Source: Pelagibius sp. CAU 1746
Lineage (GTDB): Bacteria; Pseudomonadota; Alphaproteobacteria; Kiloniellales; Kiloniellaceae
DNA: 64,000 nt
Assembly (NCBI RefSeq): GCF_039839785.1
Contig: NZ_JBDOQT010000002.1
Span: 62,001-126,000 of the forward strand
Direction: 5' to 3'
Program-made: the position numbers and the translations under genes
In this document: positions 9,020 through 17,768 of the stretch, piece after piece
How positions within the stretch are numbered: the stretch's first letter is position 1
Layout: the number at the start of each line of letters is the position of its first letter
The notes under the pieces: generated by a model
Seen by the model: the letters and a program-made list of their open reading frames with translations, nothing else
Told to the model about the DNA's origin: nothing
Database searches by the model: none

Positions 9020-9324
9020 CGGTCCTCTATTGGCGCGACATCCCCGCCCAGGTCGTCGTCAAGGCCGGGCGCAGGAACGCCAAGGTACAACTCAGCGAGC
9101 GCTTCGAGAAAGCGATCGACCGCGCGGCCATGCGCGCCAAGCTGCACGGCAGCGATGCCTACTTGGAGCAGTGGCGCCGCGGCGCCGCCCTCGACTGCGG
9201 CGACGACCTGGAAGCGGAGGCCGAAGCCGCCGCCCGGCGCCTGGAAACCGACTACGACGACACCCGCCTGGCACAGCTCGTCGCCGCCGGCGGCGAAGAC
9301 ACTCTTCAACAGTCCGCGCCGTGA
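9007..9324 (+). CDS. Small conserved protein, PF13769 'virulence factor' type
   Basis: A 105-aa protein starting MARLTVLYWRDIPAQVVVK. It resembles the small family annotated as 'virulence factor' (PF13769), a name with little functional meaning. It has a predicted beta-strand start followed by charged helices, and no membrane segment or signal peptide. Its start lies inside the last 13 bases of the DUF1638 gene, so the two are probably translationally coupled. It sits between DUF1638 and the MetF-like gene, so a role in methyl-corrinoid metabolism is the natural expectation. No catalytic motif is visible. Confidence 0.75.
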   Translation: MARLTVLYWRDIPAQVVVKAGRRNAKVQLSERFEKAIDRAAMRAKLHGSDAYLEQWRRGAALDCGDDLEAEAEAAARRLETDYDDTRLAQLVAAGGEDTLQQSAP

Positions 9325-9346
9325 CGCCCGCAGAAGGAAGACTGGA

Positions 9347-10294
9347 ATGTACGCCGTGAGCAAGGCCATGCCGCTGGACCTGAGTGCCGAGCAGACCAAG
9401 CAGCAGATCCTGGATCTGATGCAGGGCTTCACCGTGGAGACCACGCCGGGCTCGGCGGCCAAGACCCCGGACTATCGCGACTACCTGCGCCCCGGTACCC
9501 GTGTCGCGGTGACCTTCCTGCCCGGCTCCGACTTCGCGGACACGGTCGCCACGGCCCGGCGCCTGCAGGAAGAGGGCTTCCAGCCCATGCCGCACTTCGC
9601 CGCGCGCTCCATCCCCAGTCGCCAGGCGCTGGAGGATTATCTGAAGGCGCTCGCCGACGTGACCGAACTGCGCCATGTGGTGATTCTGGCAGGCGCCGTC
9701 GACCAGCCGCTGGGCCCCTTCGACAGTTCCATGGCGATCCTGGAGACCGGCCTCTTCGATGCCTACGGCGTCGAGACCATCGGCGTGGCCGGCCATCCCG
9801 AAGGCAGCCCCGACATCGCGCCGCCGGCGCTGAACGAGGCCCTGGCCTGGAAGAATGCCTTTGCCGCGCGCAGCGACGCGGATTTCTACATCGCCACCCA
9901 GTTCTGCTTCGAGGCAGCGCCGATCATCGCCTGGGACAAGGCCATGCGGGCCGAGGGCAACCGCCTGCCGATCCACATCGGCGTGCCCGGCCTGGCGACC
10001 CTCAAGACGCTGATCAACCACGCCAAGGCCTGCGGCGTCGGCCCCTCCATGCGCTTCCTGACGCGCCAGGCGCGCAACGTGGCCAAGTTGATGACGGTGA
10101 ACGCCCCCGACAAGCTGCTGCTGGATCTGGCCCGCTACAAGGCCCTGGATCCGGACTGCGGCATCGCGCGCCTGCACATCTATCCCCTGGGCGGCCTCAA
10201 GCGCTCGGCGGCCTGGAGCTATGCGGTGGCCGACGGCGACTTCGAGATCAAAGCCAAGGGCGACGGCTTCAAGGTGACGCGAGAAATCGACTGA
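9347..10294 (+). CDS. metF: Methylenetetrahydrofolate reductase-like enzyme
   Basis: A 315-aa TIM-barrel flavoprotein of the MetF family, linking methyl-THF and methylene-THF. The sequence has VTFLPGSDFADTVATARRL, GFQPMPHFAARSI and QFCFEA in the order seen in MetF relatives, but it is divergent from classical MetF. ATG at 9347 follows AAGGA at 9334-9338. Open frame upstream of this start overlaps the previous gene and looks like a shadow. In this operon it most likely runs oxidatively, taking methyl-THF made by the corrinoid methyltransferase at 10443 to methylene-THF. The direction is inferred from context. Confidence 0.85.
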   Translation: MYAVSKAMPLDLSAEQTKQQILDLMQGFTVETTPGSAAKTPDYRDYLRPGTRVAVTFLPGSDFADTVATARRLQEEGFQPMPHFAARSIPSRQALEDYLKALADVTELRHVVILAGAVDQPLGPFDSSMAILETGLFDAYGVETIGVAGHPEGSPDIAPPALNEALAWKNAFAARSDADFYIATQFCFEAAPIIAWDKAMRAEGNRLPIHIGVPGLATLKTLINHAKACGVGPSMRFLTRQARNVAKLMTVNAPDKLLLDLARYKALDPDCGIARLHIYPLGGLKRSAAWSYAVADGDFEIKAKGDGFKVTREID

Positions 10295-10367
10295 CCCGCG
10301 CGCGATAGCGCGAATGAGCCACTGCTGGTCGTCCCTGCGCCAGCCCAAGGGCGGGGAAAGAGGACAA

Positions 10368-10436
10368 ATGCCGCTCATCGCACTGGGGCGCTCCGCCGCG
10401 GCCGACATGGCCGCGCAGCGGGCCGGAAAGGAGTAA
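10368..10436 (+). CDS. Possible 22-aa leader peptide ahead of the methyltransferase gene
   Basis: In the 148-base gap before 10443 a short frame reads MPLIALGRSAAADMAAQRAGKE and stops at TAA 10434-10436. GAGG at 10360-10363 precedes its ATG, and its last codons AAG-GAG form the ribosome-binding site of the next gene. A GC hairpin CGCGGCC/GGCCGCG (10397-10415) lies inside it. The arrangement fits translational coupling, but a frame this short can arise by chance in GC-rich DNA. Confidence 0.3.
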   Translation: MPLIALGRSAAADMAAQRAGKE

Positions 10437-10442
10437 ACCAAC

Positions 10443-11345
10443 ATGGCACGCACGGTTGTCAGCTCGCACTCCCGGGAATTGGTGATCGGCTTCGATCAAC
10501 CCTTCTGCATCATCGGCGAGCGCATCAACCCGACGGGGCGCAAGCTGCTGGCCGCCGAGATGGCCGCCGGCGACTTCAGCCGGGTCGAGGCCGACTGCCT
10601 GGCCCAGGTCGCCGCCGGCGCCCACATGCTGGACGTGAACGCCGGCATCCCGCTGGCCGACGAACCGGCGATCCTGGCCAAGACGGTGCAGTTGGTGCAG
10701 TCGCTGACCGACCTGCCGCTGTCCATCGACTCTTCCATCGTCGATGCCTTGGAGGCCGGCCTCTCCGTCTACCAGGGCAAGGCCCTGGTCAACTCGGTGA
10801 CCGGCGAGGACGAGCAGATGGAGCGCGTGCTGCCGCTGGTGAAGAAGCACGGCGCCGCCGTGGTCGCCATCTCCAACGACGAAACCGGCATCTCCGAAGA
10901 CCCCGAGGTGCGCTATGCCGTCGCCAAGAAGATCGTCGAGCGCGCCGCCGACCACGGCATCCCCAAGGAGGACGTGGTGGTCGATCCGCTGGTCATGCCG
11001 ATCGGCGCCATGGGCACCGCCGGCCGCCAGGCCTTCTCCATCATCCGCAAGCTGCGCGAGGAACTGGGCGTCAACACCACCTGCGGCGCCTCCAACATCT
11101 CCTTCGGCCTGCCCAACCGCCACGCCATGAACTCCTTCTTCCTGGCCATGGCCGCGGGCGCCGGCATGACCTCGGCCATCATGAATCCGCTGCACGAGGA
11201 GGAGCTGACCGGCATCATGGCCGCCGACGTGTTGCTCAACGCCGACAAGGACTGCCGCGCCTGGATCCGCAAGTTCCGCGAACCCGTTGCCGCCGGTGCC
11301 GAGGGTGAAGGCGGACGCCGTGAGCGCCGCCGGCGCCGCGGATAG
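10443..11345 (+). CDS. Methyltetrahydrofolate:corrinoid methyltransferase (MeTr type)
   Basis: Moves a methyl group between the corrinoid protein and tetrahydrofolate. The 300-aa protein has the pterin-binding TIM-barrel motifs of the AcsE/MetH family: IIGERINPTGRKLLAAEM near the start, HMLDVNAGIP, PLSIDSSIVDALEAGL, KALVNSVTGE and CGASNISFGLPNR. ATG at 10443 follows AAAGGAG. The C-terminus departs from the usual family end in a short Gly/Arg tail, GEGGRRERRRRRG, that resembles tails on other enzymes of the pathway. In this setting it would accept the betaine methyl from the corrinoid protein and make methyl-THF, feeding the MetF-like enzyme upstream. Confidence 0.92.
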   Translation: MARTVVSSHSRELVIGFDQPFCIIGERINPTGRKLLAAEMAAGDFSRVEADCLAQVAAGAHMLDVNAGIPLADEPAILAKTVQLVQSLTDLPLSIDSSIVDALEAGLSVYQGKALVNSVTGEDEQMERVLPLVKKHGAAVVAISNDETGISEDPEVRYAVAKKIVERAADHGIPKEDVVVDPLVMPIGAMGTAGRQAFSIIRKLREELGVNTTCGASNISFGLPNRHAMNSFFLAMAAGAGMTSAIMNPLHEEELTGIMAADVLLNADKDCRAWIRKFREPVAAGAEGEGGRRERRRRRG

Positions 11346-11366
11346 CCGAAGGGAGATAGCCTGCTC

Positions 11367-13412
11367 TTGCCTGGCAACGCCCCGAAAGACGCCCTGATCG
11401 TCTTCACGCCCTCCGGCAGGCGCGGGCGCTTTCCCGTCGGCACGCCCATCCTGAAGGCGGCGCGCAGCCTGGGTGTCGATATCGATTCCGTCTGCGGCGG
11501 CCGCGGGCTCTGCGGGCGCTGCCAGGTCGAGATCGGCAGCGGCGAATTCGCCAAGCATGGCATCACCAGCCGTCCCGGCCACGTCTCCGAGTGGAACCAG
11601 ATCGAGGCGCGCTATCAGGAAAAGCGCGGCATGGCCGAAGGGCGCCGCCTCTCCTGCCAGGCCCTGCTGGTCAAAGACGTCGTCATCGACGTGCCGGAGG
11701 AGAGTCAGGTCCACAAGCAGGTGGTGCGCAAGCGCGCCGAGGCGCGGGACATCGAGCTCGACCCCGCGATCCGGCTGCATTACGTCGTGGTCCAGGAACC
11801 CGACATGCATAACCCTACCGGCGACCTGGAACGCCTGCTGGCGGCACTGGAGGACCAGTGGGGGCTGACCGGCCTGGAAACCGACCTGCGAATCCTGCAA
11901 AGCCTGCAGAAGACCCTGCGGGACGGCCAATGGCAGGTTACCGTCGCGATCCACCGCGGCCAGGTGATCACCGCCACCTGGCCCGGCTTCCATGACCGCA
12001 GCTACGGCCTGGCGGTCGATGTCGGCTCCACCACGATTGCCGCCCACCTCTGCGATTTGGCGAGCGGCGAGGTGATCGCGTCTTCCGGCACCATGAACCC
12101 GCAGATCCGCTTCGGCGAGGACCTCATGAGCCGCGTCTCCTACGTCATGATGAACCCCGGGGGCGACGTGGAGATGACCAATGCGGTGCGCCGCGCCATC
12201 AACGAGCTGACCCTCGCGGTCTGCGCGGAGGGCGGCATCGACCGCGAGGAGATCCTCAACGCCACCTTCGTCGGCAACCCGGTGATGCATCACCTGCTGC
12301 TGGGGATCGACCCGACCGAACTGGGCGGGGCGCCTTTCGCCCTGGCGGCCAATTCCGGCATCACCCTATGGGCCAGCCAGCTCGACCTGCATTTCCATCC
12401 CAACGCCCGGGTCTACGTGCTGCCCTGCATCGCCGGCCACGTCGGCGCCGACACGGCGGGGGTCATTCTGTCCGAATCGCCCCACAAGACGGACAAGATC
12501 ACCCTGGTGGTCGACGTCGGCACCAACGCAGAGATCGTGCTGGGCAACAGCGACCGCCTGCTGGCCTGCTCCTCGCCCACCGGCCCGGCCTTCGAAGGTG
12601 CGCAAATCTCCTGCGGCCAGCGCGCCGCCCCCGGCGCCATCGAGCGGGTGCGCATCGACCCGGCGACCTTGGAGCCCCGCTTCAAGGTCATCGGCTGCGA
12701 GATCTGGTCGGACGAGGAGGGATTCGCAGAGGAGACCGAGAAGACCGGCGTCACCGGCATCTGCGGCTCCGGCATCATCGAGGTTCTGGCGGAGATGTAC
12801 CTGGCCGGCATCCTGGCGACCGACGGCACCATCGACGGCGCCCTCGCCGCCCGCAGCCCGCGCATCCGCCCCGACGGACGCACCTTCTCCTACCTGCTGC
12901 ACGACGGCACGGAGAGGGGCGGGCAGGAGATCAGCATCGTCCAGAACGACGTGCGCGCCATCCAGCTCGGCAAGGCCGCACTCTACGCCGGCATCCGCCT
13001 GCTGATGGATCGCCTGGGCGTGGAGCGGCTCGACCAGATCATGCTCGCCGGGGCTTTCGGCAGCCACATCGACACCAAACACGCCATGGTGCTGGGCATG
13101 ATCCCCGACTGCCCGCTGGAGCACGTCTACTCGGCCGGCAACGCCGCCGGCACCGGCGCGCGCATCGCCCTGCTGAACCAGGGCGCGCGCGACGAAATCG
13201 AGGGGGTCATCCGTCAGGTCGAGAAGATCGAGACCGCGGTCGAACCGAAGTTCCAGGCCCACTTCGTCGAGGCCATGGGCATCCCCCACGCCACCGCCGC
13301 CTTCCCCAACCTGGCCAAGGCGGTCGCCCTGCCGGCGGCCCGGCCACGGACCGCGGCCAACGACGGCGGCGACAACGGTGGCCGGCGCCGCCGCCGGCGC
13401 GACAGGGCCTGA
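11367..13412 (+). CDS. RamA-like ATP-dependent corrinoid activase (ASKHA, DUF4445)
   Basis: Reductively reactivates Co(II) corrinoid proteins that fall out of the catalytic cycle. The 681-aa protein starts with a [2Fe-2S] ferredoxin domain with cysteines 43, 49 and 52 (VCGGRGLCGRC) and 97 (LSC). A linker follows, then the ASKHA ATPase core with phosphate-1 loop AVDVGSTTIAAHL (about 213-225), LVVDVGTNAEIVLG, GICGSGIIEVLAEM and the adenosine-site segment IMLAGAFGSHI. The start is uncertain: GGGAG at 11351-11355 suits CTG 11361 (5 bases) or TTG 11367 (11 bases). The C-terminus is a basic tail, GGRRRRRRDRA. It is the last gene of the operon; electrons would come from a ferredoxin, perhaps reduced by KorAB. 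Confidence 0.92.
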   Translation: MPGNAPKDALIVFTPSGRRGRFPVGTPILKAARSLGVDIDSVCGGRGLCGRCQVEIGSGEFAKHGITSRPGHVSEWNQIEARYQEKRGMAEGRRLSCQALLVKDVVIDVPEESQVHKQVVRKRAEARDIELDPAIRLHYVVVQEPDMHNPTGDLERLLAALEDQWGLTGLETDLRILQSLQKTLRDGQWQVTVAIHRGQVITATWPGFHDRSYGLAVDVGSTTIAAHLCDLASGEVIASSGTMNPQIRFGEDLMSRVSYVMMNPGGDVEMTNAVRRAINELTLAVCAEGGIDREEILNATFVGNPVMHHLLLGIDPTELGGAPFALAANSGITLWASQLDLHFHPNARVYVLPCIAGHVGADTAGVILSESPHKTDKITLVVDVGTNAEIVLGNSDRLLACSSPTGPAFEGAQISCGQRAAPGAIERVRIDPATLEPRFKVIGCEIWSDEEGFAEETEKTGVTGICGSGIIEVLAEMYLAGILATDGTIDGALAARSPRIRPDGRTFSYLLHDGTERGGQEISIVQNDVRAIQLGKAALYAGIRLLMDRLGVERLDQIMLAGAFGSHIDTKHAMVLGMIPDCPLEHVYSAGNAAGTGARIALLNQGARDEIEGVIRQVEKIETAVEPKFQAHFVEAMGIPHATAAFPNLAKAVALPAARPRTAANDGGDNGGRRRRRRDRA

Positions 13413-13454
13413 CCTTCCGGCCGGGTTGTCACCCCTAAACGGCCTTAGCTCCGA

Positions 13455-13554
13455 CCGTGACCCTCGGGCTTGCCCCGAGGGTCCAGGGCGCCCCTTCCAT
13501 CGCTCACCCCTGGATCCCGGCTCGCGCTCGCTGACGCTCGCTTGACCGGGATGA
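13455..13554. repeat. Dispersed palindromic repeat, copy 1
   Basis: A palindrome GACCCTCGGGCTTGCCCC with its complementary GAGGGTC is followed by a second, CCCGG...CCGGG, element ending GACCG. The first half matches other copies at 28291, 36600 and 42991. It lies between the convergent activase and dadA genes and fills most of the gap. Confidence 0.75.
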
Positions 13555-13587
13555 CCGCCGGAGACGTGGCAGGCTTCGAAGATGGAG

Positions 13588-14856
13588 TCAGATGCCCTGC
13601 CCTTGCGGGAAGCGCTCGATGGTGAGGCCGTCGAGCGGGATCTCCGTCTGGGTGCCGGACAGCAGGTCGGCCAGGAGTTTTCCGGAGCCGGGACCCATGG
13701 TCCAGCCGAGGGTGCCGTGCCCGGTGTTGAGGTAGAGATTGGCCAGGCGGGTCGGGCCGATGAGCGGCCCGCCGTCGGGGATCATCGGCCGGAGGCCGGT
13801 CCAGAACTTCACGTCGCTCAGATCGCCGCCCTTCGGGAAGAGGTCGCGGACGATGTGGAACAGCATGGCGCAGCGGCCGTGCGAGAGATCCAGGTTGTAT
13901 CCGGTGAGCTCCGCAGTGCCCGCCGCGCGGATGCGGTCGCCCAGGCGGGTGATAGCGACCTTGGATTTCTCGTCCATCATGGTGGAGACCGGCGCGCCGT
14001 CTTCGTCGACGATCGGCACCGTGACCGAGTAGCCCTTCACCGGATAGACCTGGGTGCGGATGCCGTGCGGGCGCAGCAGCAGCGGCGTGTAGCTGCCCAA
14101 CGCCGCCACGTAGGCGTCGCCCGTCTCCCAGCCCCGGCTGGTCTCGACGTGCGTAACCTTGCCGCCCTCCACGGCAAGCCGCTGGATGGTGGTCTCGGGC
14201 TTGAACCTGACGCCCAGCGCGGCGGCGCGCTCGGCCAGGCTTTGGGTGAAGAGGAAGCAGTCGCCGGTCTCGTCCCCGGGCAGCAGCAGGCCGCCGGCGA
14301 CCTTCTCCGCCACGTGCTTGAGGGCCGGCTCCTGCCCGATGCAGCCGTCGCGGTCGAGCAGGGAGTGCCCGATGCCGAACTCCTTCAGGATTTCGACGTC
14401 CTTGGCCGCGTCGTCCAGGCCCTTCTGGTCGCGGAACATCTGCAAGGTGCCGCGACAGCGCTCGTCGTAGGAAATCCCGGTCTCCCGGCGCAGCTCCTCC
14501 AGGCAGTCGCGGCTGTAGGCGGCGACCCGCAGCATACGCGCCTTGTTAATCCGGTAGGCCTGCAGATTGCAGTTCCTCAGCATGCGGTAGAGCCAGCGGA
14601 TCATGTAGATGTCGGGGCGTGGACGGATGACCAGCGGCGAATGCTTGTGCAGCATCCACTTGATCGCCTTGAGCGGCATGCCGGGGCCGGCCCAGGGGGC
14701 GGAATAGCCGGGAGAGACCTCGCCGGCATTGGCGAAGCTGGTCTCCATGGCGGCCGCCGGCTGACGGTCGACCACCACCACCTCATGGCCGGCCTTGGCC
14801 AGGTAGTAGGCCGTGGAAACGCCGATGATCCCACTGCCAAGCACCACGACTTTCAT
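13588..14856 (-). CDS. dadA: D-amino-acid dehydrogenase
   Basis: FAD enzyme that oxidatively deaminates D-amino acids and passes electrons to the respiratory chain. The 422-aa length is normal for DadA. The dinucleotide site VVVLGSGIIGVSTAYYLAKA is at the extreme N-terminus, followed by ETSFANAGEVSPGYSAPWA, which is characteristic of DadA. The C-terminal FWTGLRPMIPDGGPLIGPT and NTGHGTLGWTMGPGSGKLLAD segments are classic. It is transcribed from the same strand as, and 43 bases downstream of, the GbdR/GlxA-like regulator. That pairing, in a betaine/sarcosine locus, suggests an amine- or proline-type substrate is possible, but the sequence matches DadA better than sarcosine oxidases. Confidence 0.92.
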   Translation of the reverse strand: MKVVVLGSGIIGVSTAYYLAKAGHEVVVVDRQPAAAMETSFANAGEVSPGYSAPWAGPGMPLKAIKWMLHKHSPLVIRPRPDIYMIRWLYRMLRNCNLQAYRINKARMLRVAAYSRDCLEELRRETGISYDERCRGTLQMFRDQKGLDDAAKDVEILKEFGIGHSLLDRDGCIGQEPALKHVAEKVAGGLLLPGDETGDCFLFTQSLAERAAALGVRFKPETTIQRLAVEGGKVTHVETSRGWETGDAYVAALGSYTPLLLRPHGIRTQVYPVKGYSVTVPIVDEDGAPVSTMMDEKSKVAITRLGDRIRAAGTAELTGYNLDLSHGRCAMLFHIVRDLFPKGGDLSDVKFWTGLRPMIPDGGPLIGPTRLANLYLNTGHGTLGWTMGPGSGKLLADLLSGTQTEIPLDGLTIERFPQGQGI

Positions 14857-14899
14857 ATCCGGATCCGCCCTCCCCGCGGCCTTGCCCCGGCGAGCGGGC

Positions 14900-15913
14900 C
14901 TAGTGCAACGCCTCGATGTCCTCTTCGCCCGGCTCCGGCTCGCCCTTCAGCGGCAGGCCCCGCTCCTTGCGCGGGGTGCGCCCGAAGAAATCGCGGTAGC
15001 ACTTGGAGAAGTGCGAGGCGGACACGAAGCCGCAGGCCAGCGCCACGTCGATCACCGACATGTTGGTCTGCAACAGCAGCAGCCGCGCCTTGTTGAGCCG
15101 CAGCTCCAGGTAATAGCGCGCGGGCGAGCGGTTCAGGTACTTGCGGAACAGGCGCTCGAGCTGCCGGGTCGAGAGGTCCGCCCCCTTGGCCAACTCGCTG
15201 CGGCTCAGCGGCTCCTCCAGGTTCTGCTCCATGGTGCCGATGACGGCCAGCAGCTTGGGGTGCCGCACGCCCAGGCGCGCCGGCAGGGAGATGCGCTGGC
15301 GGTCGTGCTGATCGCGGATTCTCTCGTGCATGAACTGATCGGCCACCGCGGCGGCCAGTTCGTGGCCGTGCTGGCGGGCGATGACGTTGAGCATCATGTC
15401 GATGGCCGCGGTGCCGCCGGAGCAGGTGAAGCGGTTGCGGTCGATCTCGAAAAGCTCGGTGGTCACCTCGATCTCGGGGAAATCCTCGCAGAAGCCGGCC
15501 AGGTTCTCCCAGTGGATGGTGCAGCGATGACCCTCCAGCAATCCGGCCTTGGCCAGGACGTAGCTGCCGGTGCAGATCGCGCCGATGTCCGCGCCCCGCC
15601 GGTCCGCCTTGCGCAGCCAGCCGTCCAGCCCCTTGTCCTTGATCAGGTGGACGTCGATACCGCCGCAAATGATGACCGTGCCGCAGGTCTCAGCCACCGA
15701 GAGATCCCCGGCCACCACCAACTCCAGCCCGTTGGAGGCGGCCACCGGCTGGCCGTCCGTCGAAACCAGTTTCCAGCGATAGAGTTCCTGGCCGCTCAGC
15801 CGGTTGGCCAACCGGAAGGACTCGATCAGGCCGGTGAAGGGCAGAAAGGAAAAGCGCGGCAGCAGAACGAGAGCAATCTGCTGGGGCAGCTCTCTGGGGA
15901 CGTTTCCGAACAT
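14900..15913 (-). CDS. GlxA/GbdR-type AraC-family regulator
   Basis: Transcription factor of about 337 aa. The N-terminal DJ-1/PfpI-like domain (about 12-185) has VIICGGIDVHLI and ICTGSYVLAKAGLLEG. The C-terminal AraC double helix-turn-helix has SRSELAKGADLSTRQLERLF and ALACGFVSASHFSKCYRDFF. This architecture is that of GbdR, the activator of betaine, dimethylglycine and carnitine catabolism genes, and the position between dadA and soxBDAG supports such a role; direct evidence is lacking. I chose ATG 15913; an in-frame ATG at 15970 adds 19 residues, and neither has a strong ribosome-binding site. It probably controls the divergent sox operon. Confidence 0.87.
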   Translation of the reverse strand: MFGNVPRELPQQIALVLLPRFSFLPFTGLIESFRLANRLSGQELYRWKLVSTDGQPVAASNGLELVVAGDLSVAETCGTVIICGGIDVHLIKDKGLDGWLRKADRRGADIGAICTGSYVLAKAGLLEGHRCTIHWENLAGFCEDFPEIEVTTELFEIDRNRFTCSGGTAAIDMMLNVIARQHGHELAAAVADQFMHERIRDQHDRQRISLPARLGVRHPKLLAVIGTMEQNLEEPLSRSELAKGADLSTRQLERLFRKYLNRSPARYYLELRLNKARLLLLQTNMSVIDVALACGFVSASHFSKCYRDFFGRTPRKERGLPLKGEPEPGEEDIEALH

Positions 15914-16067
15914 AGGCCGACGGCGGCTCGCAAGCTGACTCAAGAAATACCGGTTCCGCGACTTTGGCATAACTCGCAGTGTCGCGAACAGAGAATTTTC
16001 CGCCGGGGAAACGCGAGCCCGGAAGCCCCCGATCGAGTGCCCTGGCGACCTGCGAAAGGCGGCGCGG

Positions 16068-16090
16068 AACGGCCCCGAACCGGGGCCGTT
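16068..16090. promoter_or_regulatory. Strong hairpin in the soxB upstream region
   Basis: AACGGCCCC (16068-16076) pairs perfectly with GGGGCCGTT (16082-16090) around a 5-base loop. It lies in the 280-base divergent gap between the GbdR-like gene and soxB. There is no U-tract, so it is not a standard terminator; it could be a leader structure or an operator. Confidence 0.45.
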
Positions 16091-16193
16091 GCCAAGCCGG
16101 AGAGCGGATGCCAGCATGGCTTCGGCAGAGACCGCAGAGGCCCGCCCGGCCCGGATGCCGGCGACCGCCTCAACCAGGGGAACAGGAACGGGC

Positions 16194-17447
16194 ATGACGC
16201 CGCGCTATTCAGTCTTCAGCCTTCTGCGCAATGCCCTCAGCTACCACGAGAACTGGCAGCAGGCCTGGCGCAGCCCGGAGCCCAAAAGCCGCTACGACGT
16301 GGTCATCGTCGGCGGCGGCGGCCACGGCCTGGCCACCGCCTATTACCTGGCCAAGCTGCACGGCATCAAATCCATCGCCGTGGTTGAGCGGGGCTGGCTG
16401 GGCGGCGGCAACACCGGACGCAACACCACCATCGTGCGCTCCAACTACCTCTGGGACCAGTCGGCGGCCCTCTACGAGCACGCCCTGAAGCTCTGGGAAG
16501 GCCTGTCCCAGGACCTGAACTACAACGTCATGTTCTCCCAGCGCGGCGTCCTCAACCTGGCCCACAATCAGCACGACCTGCGCGAGACCCTGCGGCGGGT
16601 GAACGCCAACCGCCTCAACGGCATCGACTCCGAGTTCCTGAGCGCCCAGCAGGTGAAGGAGATGGTGCCCATCATCGACCTGCGCGAGGGCGGGCGCTAT
16701 CCGGTGCTCGGCGCCAGCCTGCAGCGCCGCGGCGGCACCGCCCGCCACGACGCCGTCGCCTGGGGCTACGCCCGCGGCGCCGATGCCCTGGGCGTCGACA
16801 TCATCCAGGAATGCGCGGTCAACGGCTTCCGCATCGAGAACGGCAAGGTCACGGGCGTAGAGACCAGCAAGGGCCTGATCGAGGCCGGCAAGGTCGGCAT
16901 CGTCACCGCCGGCCACTCCAGCGTCATGGCCAACCTGGCCGGCTTCCGCCTGCCCGTGCAGTCGGTGCCGCTGCAGGCCCTGGTGTCCGAGCCGGTGAAG
17001 CCGATCATCGACACCGTGGTCATGTCCGGCGCCGTGCACGCCTACATCAGCCAATCCGACAAGGGGGAGCTGGTCATCGGCGCCGGGGTCGACGGCTATA
17101 TCGGCTACGGCCAGCGCGGCAGCCTGCAGGTCACCGAGGAGACCCTGGCCGCCATCTGCGAGCTGTTCCCCCTGTTCCGGCGCATGCGCATGCTGCGCCA
17201 GTGGGGCGGTATCGTCGACGTCTGCCCCGACGCCAGCCCGATCCTCTCCAAGACGCCGGTGCAGAACCTCTACCTCAACTGCGGCTGGGGCACCGGCGGC
17301 TTCAAGGCGACCCCCGGCTCCGGCTGGGCCTTCGCCCACACCATCGCCAAGGACGAGCCGCACGAACTGAATGCGGCCTTCTCCCTCGACCGCTTCCGCA
17401 GCGGCTTCCTGATCGACGAACACGGCGCGGCGGCCGTGGCTCACTAG
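16194..17447 (+). CDS. soxB: Sarcosine oxidase, beta subunit
   Basis: Catalytic flavoprotein subunit of heterotetrameric sarcosine oxidase, which oxidatively demethylates sarcosine to glycine, with the one-carbon unit captured by THF. The 417-aa protein starts [19 protein letters not shown] as in other SoxB proteins. It has the FAD site [19 protein letters not shown], then [20 protein letters not shown] and the C-terminal [18 protein letters not shown]. Upstream open frame is likely shadow; ATG 16194 gives the family N-terminus and follows AGGA at 16182. It is the first gene of soxBDAG, 14 bases ahead of soxD, and probably controlled by the divergent GbdR-like regulator. Confidence 0.96.
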   Translation: MTPRYSVFSLLRNALSYHENWQQAWRSPEPKSRYDVVIVGGGGHGLATAYYLAKLHGIKSIAVVERGWLGGGNTGRNTTIVRSNYLWDQSAALYEHALKLWEGLSQDLNYNVMFSQRGVLNLAHNQHDLRETLRRVNANRLNGIDSEFLSAQQVKEMVPIIDLREGGRYPVLGASLQRRGGTARHDAVAWGYARGADALGVDIIQECAVNGFRIENGKVTGVETSKGLIEAGKVGIVTAGHSSVMANLAGFRLPVQSVPLQALVSEPVKPIIDTVVMSGAVHAYISQSDKGELVIGAGVDGYIGYGQRGSLQVTEETLAAICELFPLFRRMRMLRQWGGIVDVCPDASPILSKTPVQNLYLNCGWGTGGFKATPGSGWAFAHTIAKDEPHELNAAFSLDRFRSGFLIDEHGAAAVAH

Positions 17448-17461
17448 GGGCTCGATAGAAA

Positions 17462-17755
17462 ATGCTGTTGATCACCTGCCCTCACTGCGGCCCGCGCGCG
17501 GAAAGCGAGTTCCACAACGGCGGCGAGGCGCACATCGAACGGCCGAAGGACCCGGCGAGCCTCTCCGACGCCGAGTGGGCGGAGTTCGTCTTCCTGCGCG
17601 ACAATCCCAAGGGCCTGCTGCTGGAGCGCTGGAACCACACCCAGGGCTGCCGGCGCTGGTTCAACGTGGCGCGCGACACCGTGACCTACGAGATCCTGGC
17701 GGTCTATCCCATGGGATCGCAGCCGCCCGCGCTCGACCCGCGGCGCTACGTCTGA
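17462..17755 (+). CDS. soxD: Sarcosine oxidase, delta subunit
   Basis: Small structural zinc subunit of the heterotetramer, 97 aa. It begins MLLITCPHCGPRAESEF, where Cys6 and Cys9 start the zinc site, completed by the His and Cys in WNHTQGCRRWFNVARDT. ARDTVTYEILAVY at the end is typical. It lies between soxB and soxA with short spacers of 14 and 13 bases, the standard order. Confidence 0.96.
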   Translation: MLLITCPHCGPRAESEFHNGGEAHIERPKDPASLSDAEWAEFVFLRDNPKGLLLERWNHTQGCRRWFNVARDTVTYEILAVYPMGSQPPALDPRRYV

Positions 17756-17768
17756 GGAGAGAACGGAC

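Noticed and set aside
15914-16193. Glycine riboswitch before soxB
   Set aside because: A GGAGAG occurs near 16101 but the conserved junction and closing sequences are missing.
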